The notes under the pieces are model-generated. The model did not search any database. It saw only the letters and a list, made by a program, of their open reading frames with translations, and had not been told where the DNA came from. Positions 26,526 to 33,010 of a stretch of DNA of 64,000 nt are shown here, piece after piece. The DNA is from Desulfovibrio sp. Lineage in GTDB: Bacteria > Desulfobacterota > Desulfovibrionia > Desulfovibrionales > Desulfovibrionaceae. Where the stretch lies: contig JALHJW010000002.1 of NCBI GenBank assembly GCA_022839785.1, forward strand, positions 434,001 through 498,000, written 5' to 3'. Position 1 is the first letter of the stretch. Each line of letters opens with the position of its first letter. The position numbers and the translations under genes are program-made.

Positions 26526-27713
26526 CTATCCGTTCAGCCGGGCCTTGTATTCGTCGATGACCTGGGAGCGGGAGGTGCCGCAGAGGATCAGGCTCTTGCG
26601 CACGGCCAGATCCTCCCAGGCGGGCTGCAGGCCGATCTCTCGCGCGGCCTTCTCGGGTTCCTGCAGGGCCGGGTCCTTGACCTTCTCGCTCATGTGGCAG
26701 TCGTCGCCCATGAAGACCAGAAGCTGCGGCGTGGTGCGGCAGCGGTTCTCGTTCTGGCGGTTCACGGCCTTGATCAGGAATTCGGTGTACTCGCGGGACT
26801 GGGGGTTCCAGACCTCTATGCCGTCCACGTCGTAGTCGGCCAGGAGGATGGGCCAGAACTGCTCGGGGTGGGGGATGACCACGCCCGCGCCCAGGGAGCG
26901 GGCCTCCTCGATGATCTCCGTGGCGCGATAGAAGTACTTCAGGGAGAAGTTCTGCTTGACCAGCTCCTTGAGCGCCTTGAGATAGACCTGGGCCTTGTTG
27001 ACCGCCACGTCGCCGTACGTCGGCCGGAACTCGTCCACGAAATTCCGCAGCAGCTTGTTTTTGATGGCGTCCCTGGGCGTGGTCTCCCAGTTGTCTTCGA
27101 TGAGGCGCTGCAGCTTGGCCGCCAGGACGCTCGCGAACTCCACCACGTCCGCGTCGGTGTTGCTCATGGCCGCGGCCTTGCGCCGTCTTGGTTCGGTTCC
27201 CGGCAAGTGCGCCGCCTCCAGGAGTTCGAAGAGCTGGCTGGAGCGGTACTTGAACGTGTGGCTGCACATGGAGCGCAGGGTGTGGGCGCGCTCCCCGGCC
27301 ACGTTCTCCCTGCGGAAGTGGAGCAGGAGCTGAACCTTGCGGTTGAAACCCGAGGAGTAGCAGTCCACCTCCACGCCCGCGTAGGCGTCCCATTCCAGGA
27401 TCTCGTTGTGCTGCGTGGGGATGATCAGCTCCTTGGAGCGGCGCGGGTAGAGTCGCTCCAGACGCTGCCGGATGAGGTCCATGGGCACGAATTCCGGGTG
27501 CCAGTGCACCGCCAGCACGGTCTCCTGCGTGGGATGGGTGCGGGGCGGGGTGACGATGCGCTCGACCTGCTCGGGCGAGAGGTCCGTGGAGATGACCCGC
27601 CGGTAGGCCGTCGCGTCGTCCTCCGTGACCTCACGCGGGATGCGGGCCGCGTCCACCAGGACGCAGGGGTTCTGGTCCTGGGCGTTGCGTTTGATCAGTT
27701 CCATCGGGTTCAT
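26526..27713 (-). CDS. PHP-like metallohydrolase in the GAK locus
   Basis: 395 residues with histidine clusters in PHP-domain order: AVHWHPE (68-74), IIPTQHNEILEWD (97-109), VIPHPEQFWP and VFMGDDCHMSEK near the C-terminus. PHP proteins bind two or three metals and cut phosphoesters. The first motif HWHPE is a variant of the usual HxH. Between the second and third motif is a helical insert. It probably removes or recycles a phosphate ester in the same pathway. It sits between the XXXCH and amphi-Trp genes. Confidence 0.75.
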   Translation of the reverse strand: MNPMELIKRNAQDQNPCVLVDAARIPREVTEDDATAYRRVISTDLSPEQVERIVTPPRTHPTQETVLAVHWHPEFVPMDLIRQRLERLYPRRSKELIIPTQHNEILEWDAYAGVEVDCYSSGFNRKVQLLLHFRRENVAGERAHTLRSMCSHTFKYRSSQLFELLEAAHLPGTEPRRRKAAAMSNTDADVVEFASVLAAKLQRLIEDNWETTPRDAIKNKLLRNFVDEFRPTYGDVAVNKAQVYLKALKELVKQNFSLKYFYRATEIIEEARSLGAGVVIPHPEQFWPILLADYDVDGIEVWNPQSREYTEFLIKAVNRQNENRCRTTPQLLVFMGDDCHMSEKVKDPALQEPEKAAREIGLQPAWEDLAVRKSLILCGTSRSQVIDEYKARLNG

Positions 27714-27751
27714 GGGATATCACCGTCGTGTTACGGCCGGGTTGCGGCCGC

Positions 27752-27780
27752 GCCGGGGCGTTCCGGCAGGACGCCCCGGC
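27752..27780. repeat. Stem-loop between XXXCH and PHP-like genes
   Basis: GCCGGGGCG (27752-27760) and CGCCCCGGC (27772-27780) form a 9-bp GC stem in the gap between two minus-strand genes. No T run follows, so it is more likely an mRNA-stabilising or attenuating hairpin than a full terminator. Confidence 0.5.
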
Positions 27781-27798
27781 CGCGGTGTCGGGGCGGGT

Positions 27799-28368
27799 TT
27801 ATTTGTACAGCTTGTGGCAGGACTTCTTCAAGCGTTCGATCTCGGCGGCCGCGGCGCTGGCCCGGTCGTGATCCCCGGCCGCGACGGCGGCCAGCAGTTC
27901 GGCCAGGGCCGCGGCGTTGGCCGGGTATTCCGGCGCGCCCTTGTCGGGATAGGTCAGCATGGCCGAAAAGTCCGCGGCAAAGGAGTCCAGCAGCCCGGCC
28001 TCGGGCAGGCCGCCCAGGGCCAGGGCCTCCTTGACGCCGTTCCAGGATTTCTTGAGCCGCTTCTTGACCGGCTTGTAACCCGTTCCGGCCGCTGCGGCGG
28101 CCTGGGCCTCGGCCGCGCCGCAGACGCAGGGCGGGGTCTCGCAGGTGCAGACAGGGGGGGTCTTCTCGGCCTTGAGCCGGAGCGAGAAAAAGAGGGTCTC
28201 TCCGGCCGCCTTGAGCGCGATCTTCAGCTTGCCGAAGCCGGAGAGGTCGATCCGCGAACCGCCCAGTTCGGCCTCGCCCGCCTCCAGTCCCGCGGCCAGC
28301 GACCGCAGCACGGCCGCGGCCTCGCCCTTGGCCACGGCGAATTCTATCTTGGATTTGCTGCCGCCCAT
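27799..28368 (-). CDS. XXXCH-domain protein (GAK system)
   Basis: 189 residues from ATG 28368, which has AGGAGG just upstream; the longer in-frame start is rejected. Starts with GGSKSKIEFAVAKGEAAAVL and has a middle Cys cluster (VCTCETPPCVCGAA). It ends with LKKSCHKLYK, a CH pair at the very place where a haem-binding CxxCH would sit but with the first cysteine missing, the feature the family is named for. The body is helical, like cytochrome c-prime-type bundles. No export signal, so it is cytoplasmic. First gene of the GAK run, 108 bases after the glycosyltransferase stop. Confidence 0.85.
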   Translation of the reverse strand: MGGSKSKIEFAVAKGEAAAVLRSLAAGLEAGEAELGGSRIDLSGFGKLKIALKAAGETLFFSLRLKAEKTPPVCTCETPPCVCGAAEAQAAAAAGTGYKPVKKRLKKSWNGVKEALALGGLPEAGLLDSFAADFSAMLTYPDKGAPEYPANAAALAELLAAVAAGDHDRASAAAAEIERLKKSCHKLYK

Positions 28369-28476
28369 GTCGTCCTCCTCGGCCGCCACGTCTGCGGCCA
28401 AAGAAAAAGCATACATGATTTCGCCAAACCCTGCATGACAAATCAGCGACAAAACCGGGGGGGCGCGGCCCGGCGA

Positions 28477-29676
28477 TCATTTTTTGCGCGTAGCGAGCCA
28501 GTCGGCGTAGAGGCGTTCCGTTGCGGCCTCGCCGGCCTGCCGCGCCCAGGCGGCCGCCTCCTCGGCGCGTCGGGCCAGGACCTCGGGCTTGCCCAGCAGG
28601 GCGTCGGCCTGGGCCGCGCGCAGCCGCCAGCGCGCGGCTTCGTTCGCGCGGCCCGCCGCGAGCGCGGCCTCATGCGCCGCCGCGAAACGCGCCGGGGAGG
28701 GAAAGAGCGCGGCCGCCAGCCCCGCAAGACGCGCCGCCTCCCCGGAGTCGCTCGCCGTTCTCGCGGCCGCGAGCGCCGGGGCGTATGCCTCCAGGGCCAG
28801 CGGCTCCCGCGCCGGATCGGGTTCCGCGTCGTTGCCGGGCAGCACCGCATACGGCTCCAGCCAGTCCGTGAGCCGGGGCTCGTAGCCCTCGCCGCGCCAG
28901 AAGCGGAAAAGGTCCGGGGAGAAGCAGGCCCGGCAGCGTTCGGCCAGGAGCCGGGCGTTCTCGCGCGCATGGTCGAAGCGGCCGGGCGTGAGCGAGGTGT
29001 GGTGCTGCACGACGCTTTCCGGGACCAGCCGCAGCTTCAGTCCCGCCCGTCGCATGCGGCAGGACAGGTCCATGTCCTCCCCTCCGTTCTCGAAGCCCGG
29101 GAAGAATCCGCCCAGGTCGCGGAAGACCTGCGCGGGGCAGAGCAGGGCCGCGGCGGACAGGGCCTGCAGCGAGCGCCTGCGGCGAATCGCCCCGTGCCTG
29201 GGCGGAAAGAGCGACCAGACGTGCGTCGGATGCAGGCTCGGGTCCAGGCAGACGCCCGCGTGCTGCACCCTGCCCGCCTCGTATTTGCCCGTGCCCTCGG
29301 GAAAGACCAGCAGCGGCGAGACCGCGCCCACCCCCGCCTCGGCCTCGAAGGCCCGCAGCAGGGGGGCGAGCCAATTGCCGGAGCAGGTCGTGTCGTTGTT
29401 CAGGAAGAGAACGAAGCGCGAGGCGGCCAGCTCCGCGCCGGCGTTGCACGCCCGGCCGAAGCCCCAATTCTCGGGCAACCTGAGGTGCGTGAAGCGCTCC
29501 CCGAACAGGGATTCGCCGAACGGGGCGCATTCCGTCGCCGTGGCGTCCCCGGAGCCGTTGTCCACGACCACGATGCGGATCGCCCCGCCGCGCAGGGATG
29601 CGGCCAGGCTTTCGAGGCAGGAGCGGGTGATTTCCCAGAGGTTCAGGGCCGGAATGACCACGGTGAGCAGGTCCAT
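28477..29676 (-). CDS. Glycosyltransferase family 2
   Basis: 399 residues from ATG 29676. GT-A start LLTVVIPALNLWEITRSCLE, nucleotide site RIVVVDNGSGDAT, LPENWGFGRACNAGAE, metal motif LFLNNDTTCSGNW, and FENGGEDMDLSCRMRRAG, where the GGED segment is the usual acceptor/base motif. It resembles rhamnosyl- or N-acetylglucosaminyl-type transferases. The C-terminal ~110 residues are Ala-rich helices, TPR-like. It lies upstream of the GAK run on the same strand but 108 bases away, so linkage is uncertain. Confidence 0.85.
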   Translation of the reverse strand: MDLLTVVIPALNLWEITRSCLESLAASLRGGAIRIVVVDNGSGDATATECAPFGESLFGERFTHLRLPENWGFGRACNAGAELAASRFVLFLNNDTTCSGNWLAPLLRAFEAEAGVGAVSPLLVFPEGTGKYEAGRVQHAGVCLDPSLHPTHVWSLFPPRHGAIRRRRSLQALSAAALLCPAQVFRDLGGFFPGFENGGEDMDLSCRMRRAGLKLRLVPESVVQHHTSLTPGRFDHARENARLLAERCRACFSPDLFRFWRGEGYEPRLTDWLEPYAVLPGNDAEPDPAREPLALEAYAPALAAARTASDSGEAARLAGLAAALFPSPARFAAAHEAALAAGRANEAARWRLRAAQADALLGKPEVLARRAEEAAAWARQAGEAATERLYADWLATRKK

Positions 29677-29787
29677 GCGCACGGAATTACGCCAGGCCAC
29701 GGCCAGGGGCAAGTCCGGTCGGCCGAGCGGACAGCCCGGCGGCGTTTTCGCCTTGCCCGGAGGGGAGCTTGCGGCTACCTTCCCGCC

Positions 29788-31068
29788 ATGTCTCAACCAT
29801 CGCCGCCCCACAATTTTCTGACCCTGATGCCCGCGGACGGCTTCCGCGCCCTGCTCGCCGTCTGGCCGCGCCTGCCCGCCGAAGAGGTCGACATCGATCA
29901 GGCCGTGGGCCGTTGCCTGGCCGCGGACGTGGCCGCGCCCGAGGACCTGCCGCCCGCGCCGCGCGCTTGCATGGACGGCTACGCGGTGCAGGCGCGCGAC
30001 CTTTTCGGCGCTTCGGAATCCCTGCCCGCCTACCTCGAACTGGCCGGGAGCGTGGCCATCCAACGTCCGCCGGATTTCCTCCTTGAGCCCGGAACCTGCG
30101 CCGCCATCACCACGGGCGGCTGGCTGCCCGCAGGCGCGGACGCCGTGGCCATGGTCGAGCACACCCAGGACGTGGGCGGCGGGACCGTCGAGTTCCGCAA
30201 GCCCCTGGCCCCCTTCGAGAACGTCATGCTGCAGGGCGAGGACGCCAGCGCGGGCAGCCCGGCCCTGACCGCCGGGACGCGCCTGCGCGCCCCCCAGATC
30301 GGCCTGCTCGCGGCCCTGGGCCTGCCGCGCGCGTCCGTGGGCAGGCTGCCCCGCGTGGCCATTCTCTCCACGGGCGACGAACTGGTCCCCGCGCATGAAG
30401 CCCCGCCTCCGGGCCGCATCCGCGACGTGAACGCGCACGCCCTGGCCGCCATGTGCCGCGAGGCCGGGGCCCTGCCCACCCGCCTGGGCATCGTGCCGGA
30501 CGAAACCCCGGCCCTGTCCTCCGCCCTGTCCTCCGCCCTTGCCGAATACGATGTGGTGCTGCTCTCCGGAGGCTCCTCCGTGGGGGCGCGCGACTGCACC
30601 GTGGCGGCCATCGGCAACGTGCCCGGGGCCCAACTCCTGGTCCACGGCGTGGCCGTCAGCCCGGGCAAGCCCGCCATCCTGGCGCGCTCGGGCGACAAGG
30701 CCATCGTCGGCCTGCCCGGCCAGGTGACCTCGGCCCAGGTGGTCATGCACGTCTTCATCCTCCCCTTTCTGCGCCATCTGGCGGGCAGGCGCGACGCCTT
30801 CGCGCCCGTCCGGGGCCGCCCCGCGGTCCTGGCGCGCAACGTGGCCTCGCGCCACGGCCGCGAGGACTGGCTGCGCGTCTCCCTCGAAGAGCGGCCCGGC
30901 GATCCTCCGGGCCAGCCGCCCCTGGCCCACCCCCGCCTGGGCAAGTCCGGACTGCTGCGCACCCTGCTGCAGGCCGACGGGATGGTCGTGGTCCCGGCCA
31001 GCCGCGAGGGGCTGAACGCGGGCGAAGCCGTGGAGGTGCTGCCTCTTTCGGGAGGAGAGAACGCATGA
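29788..31068 (+). CDS. moeA: Molybdopterin molybdenumtransferase MoeA
   Basis: 426 residues with MoeA signatures: RACMDGYAV (near residue 60), ITTGGWLPAGADAV, AILSTGDEL, VLLSGGSSVGARD and IVGLPGQ. It inserts molybdate into adenylylated molybdopterin to finish the molybdenum (or tungsten) cofactor. A short perfect repeat (CTGTCCTCCGCC twice, near 30518-30539) encodes the ALSSALSSAL segment. Its stop overlaps the shikimate kinase start. Confidence 0.94.
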   Translation: MSQPSPPHNFLTLMPADGFRALLAVWPRLPAEEVDIDQAVGRCLAADVAAPEDLPPAPRACMDGYAVQARDLFGASESLPAYLELAGSVAIQRPPDFLLEPGTCAAITTGGWLPAGADAVAMVEHTQDVGGGTVEFRKPLAPFENVMLQGEDASAGSPALTAGTRLRAPQIGLLAALGLPRASVGRLPRVAILSTGDELVPAHEAPPPGRIRDVNAHALAAMCREAGALPTRLGIVPDETPALSSALSSALAEYDVVLLSGGSSVGARDCTVAAIGNVPGAQLLVHGVAVSPGKPAILARSGDKAIVGLPGQVTSAQVVMHVFILPFLRHLAGRRDAFAPVRGRPAVLARNVASRHGREDWLRVSLEERPGDPPGQPPLAHPRLGKSGLLRTLLQADGMVVVPASREGLNAGEAVEVLPLSGGENA

Positions 31069-31697
31069 ACGGCCCCCGCATTCCCAAGGGCGCGATCCCC
31101 GCGAAGACCGAAGTGGAGGACGCGGAGCGCAGCGCGGTCTACCGCCCGGGAGAGGCGGCGGCAGCGCCCGCCAGGCCACGGAATATCTTCCTGGTCGGCC
31201 CGCGCGGCAGCGGCAAGACCACCGTGGGCAGGCTGGCCGCCCAGCGCCTCTCCCTCGCCTTCGCGGACACCGACGCCCTGCTCGCGGAGCGCGCCGGAAC
31301 GACCATCGTCGGCTTCGTCGCCGCGCACGGCTGGGACGCCTTCCGCGACCTGGAGCACGAGGTGCTGGCGGACGTCTGCGGCCGCGAGAACCAGGTCGTG
31401 GCCACGGGCGGCGGCATCGTGCTGCGCGAGGACAACCGCGCCCTGCTCCGGGCGTGCGGCCTGACCGTCTATCTCATGGCCGACCTGCCCACCCTGCTTT
31501 CCCGCCTGGAGGCCGACCCGAACGCGGCCCAGCGCCCCGCGCTCACCGACTCGCCCTTGCGCGAGGAGATCAGCCGCGTTCTTGACGAGCGCGAACCCCT
31601 CTATTTCTCCGTGGCCGACGCCGTGCTACAGGCCGCCCTTCCGGCCGAGGAACTGGCCGAAGCGGTGGAGGAGAAGGCCAGGCTGGGGCTGGGCTGA
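31065..31697 (+). CDS. aroK: Shikimate kinase
   Basis: 210 residues with GGAGGAG upstream. Phosphate loop GPRGSGKTT near residue 46, FADTDALLAE, RDLEHEVLADV, VATGGGIVLRED (the shikimate-binding GGG) and RPALTDSPL (lid). About 38 residues precede the kinase domain, an unusual N-terminal extension rich in Ala, Glu and Pro. It phosphorylates shikimate in aromatic amino acid synthesis. Coupled to moeA by stop/start overlap. Confidence 0.92.
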   Translation: MNGPRIPKGAIPAKTEVEDAERSAVYRPGEAAAAPARPRNIFLVGPRGSGKTTVGRLAAQRLSLAFADTDALLAERAGTTIVGFVAAHGWDAFRDLEHEVLADVCGRENQVVATGGGIVLREDNRALLRACGLTVYLMADLPTLLSRLEADPNAAQRPALTDSPLREEISRVLDEREPLYFSVADAVLQAALPAEELAEAVEEKARLGLG

Positions 31698-31705
31698 GGC
31701 CGAGA

Positions 31706-31724
31706 CGAGGGCCTCGGGCCCTCG
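31706..31724. terminator. Hairpin between convergent aroK and aldolase-like gene
   Basis: CGAGGGCC (31706-31713) and GGCCCTCG (31717-31724), an 8-bp stem with a 3-base loop, directly after the shikimate kinase stop. It lacks a T run, so it is a weak or Rho-assisted terminator at best. Confidence 0.45.
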
Positions 31725-31799
31725 ACCCGATTCCTGCGTCCGGCTTGTGACCGGCGTGACCGGCAAGGTCGCGATGGCGGAGCGAACGCCCGCCCCGCC

Positions 31800-32555
31800 T
31801 TACCCGTGCACGGCCGCGATGACGGAGTCGAGCTTGGCCAGGGGATCGGGCTGCTCGAAGATGTTGCGGCCGATGCAGACGCCCGCCGCGCCGGTGTCCA
31901 GGGCCTCGCCGAGCATGGCCAGGAAGGAGTCGAAGTCGGGCTGGCCGGGGCCTCCAGCCACGAGCACGGGCGCGGGCGAGGCCTCCACGGCCTCGGCGAA
32001 GGAGGGGGCGTGTCCGGAGTAGGGGGCGCAGACGAGGTCCGCGCCCAGTTCCGCGCCGACGCGGATGCAGTGGGCGATGAGCGAGGGGTCAAGTTCGTTG
32101 ACCACGCTGCGGCCGCGCGGGCAGATGGTGGCCAGCACGGGCAGGCCCAGGCCGTGGGCCTCGTCCGTGGTCAGGCCGAGGTCCGAGAGCATGCGGTCCT
32201 CGTACTCGTTGCCGATGTTGATGTGCATGCTCACGGCGTCCGCGCCCAGGCGCGCGGCCTCGGCCGGGGAGCAGACCAGGGAGGAGCTGTAGGGCGGTTC
32301 GCCGTGCTTGGTGCCGCCGGAGAGCTGCACGACCATGGTCGTCTGGGGCGGCACTTCCAGGGCGTGGACGCGGGCGAAGCCCTTGTTCAGGACCACGCCC
32401 TGCACGCGGCGGGCGGCGAGGCCGTCCACGATGAGCGGCAGGCCCGCGAGTCCGGGCAGCATGCCCAGGCGCGCGCCGTGATCCAGGGCCAGGACGAGGC
32501 TTTTGCCCGAATCGGCGTCGAAGAGCTTGGCCAGGCGGCGGAGGGTTCCGTTCAT
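31800..32555 (-). CDS. DeoC/LsrF-fold aldolase-like protein, catalytic lysine apparently missing
   Basis: 251 residues from ATG 32555 with AAGGA upstream. The FbaB / ADH-synthase (AroA-prime) group fold is clear: SLVLALDHGARLG, VQGVVLNKGFA, DAVSMHINIGNEYE, VLATICPRGRSV, ADLVCAPYSG and PVLVAGGPG. Typical members have Tyr-Pro-Arg-Gly where this has CPRG, and Val-Lys-x-x-Tyr where this has VCAPYSG, so both the proton donor and the Schiff-base lysine appear replaced by cysteine (my alignment by eye). It may be a non-Schiff-base enzyme or a regulator. It is convergent with shikimate kinase, and the family member ADH synthase feeds the same pathway. Confidence 0.72.
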   Translation of the reverse strand: MNGTLRRLAKLFDADSGKSLVLALDHGARLGMLPGLAGLPLIVDGLAARRVQGVVLNKGFARVHALEVPPQTTMVVQLSGGTKHGEPPYSSSLVCSPAEAARLGADAVSMHINIGNEYEDRMLSDLGLTTDEAHGLGLPVLATICPRGRSVVNELDPSLIAHCIRVGAELGADLVCAPYSGHAPSFAEAVEASPAPVLVAGGPGQPDFDSFLAMLGEALDTGAAGVCIGRNIFEQPDPLAKLDSVIAAVHG

Positions 32556-32666
32556 GCGGGGGTCCTTTGCTGTCGGATGTCCGGGCGGTCCCGGCGCGGA
32601 CAAGGATACAGCGGCTGCGGCAAAAAGCAACGCGGCGGCGTTCTGGGGAATTCTTTCGGACCGGAC

Positions 32667-32694
32667 TTGACGGCGCGGGGGACGTGCTTATCTG
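32667..32694 (+). promoter_or_regulatory. Sigma-70-like promoter for a candidate non-coding RNA
   Basis: TTGACG (32667-32672), a 16-base spacer, and TATCTG (32689-32694). No plus-strand protein gene follows for more than 5 kb, but two strong plus-strand terminators lie about 270 bases downstream. Confidence 0.5.
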
Positions 32695-32927
32695 GTACAC
32701 GTGGAAGAGGCAATGGTCGCCGACCGGAACCGGAGGGAAAGACCAAATAAACGCCCAAACCCCATACGGCACCTGCACAGGTTGCAGGGCGATTCCGGGT
32801 CGCGAAAGCGCCTAGAAAGGCTCGGCCGAGAAGGCCAACGGCACGGGCGGACAATCCGCCTCACTGCGCCAGCGAGTCCCGGGACGAATCTCACCAGAGG
32901 GCGACACGCCCGCTTGGATCAGCGTCA

Positions 32928-32968
32928 GGGCCGCATCCCGAGAGAAGGGGATGCGGCCCCGGTGTTTT
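32928..32968 (+). terminator. Intrinsic terminator 1 of the candidate RNA
   Basis: GGGCCGCATCCC (32928-32939) and GGGATGCGGCCC (32948-32959), a perfect 12-bp stem with an 8-base loop, followed by CGGTG and TTTT. The T run is only on the plus-strand side. Confidence 0.75.
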
Positions 32969-32972
32969 CATG

Positions 32973-33003
32973 GCCCCCGGCCTTCACGGTCCGGGGGCTT
33001 TTT
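32973..33003 (+). terminator. Intrinsic terminator 2 of the candidate RNA
   Basis: GCCCCCGG (32973-32980) and CCGGGGGC (32991-32998) followed by TTTTT (32999-33003). It is oriented for plus-strand transcription although the gene ending at 33011 is on the minus strand. Confidence 0.8.
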
Positions 33004-33010
33004 CGCGGCC

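Larger units (their letters stand above)
32701..33003 (+). ncRNA. Candidate free-standing structured RNA, unknown family
   Basis: Between a sigma-70-like promoter and two tandem terminators the sequence has no ORF with credible codon use and holds a row of hairpins: CTGCA/TGCAG near 32773-32787, GGCGGA/TCCGCC near 32847-32861, GGGCG/CGCCC near 32899-32911, then the terminator stems. A run reading CTCGGCCGAGAAGGCC near 32821 recalls part of 6S RNA, but the overall fold was not matched. tmRNA, RNase P and SRP RNA signatures were looked for and not found. Length would be about 260 or 300 bases depending on which terminator is used. Confidence 0.45.

Noticed and set aside
30518..30541. Tandem 12-base repeat in moeA
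   Set aside because: Two in-frame copies only, encoding ALSSALSS; an ordinary coding repeat.
32701..33003. 6S RNA assignment for the candidate RNA
   Set aside because: A CCGAGAAGGCC-like segment is present but closing stem and central bubble could not be drawn, so the family is left open.
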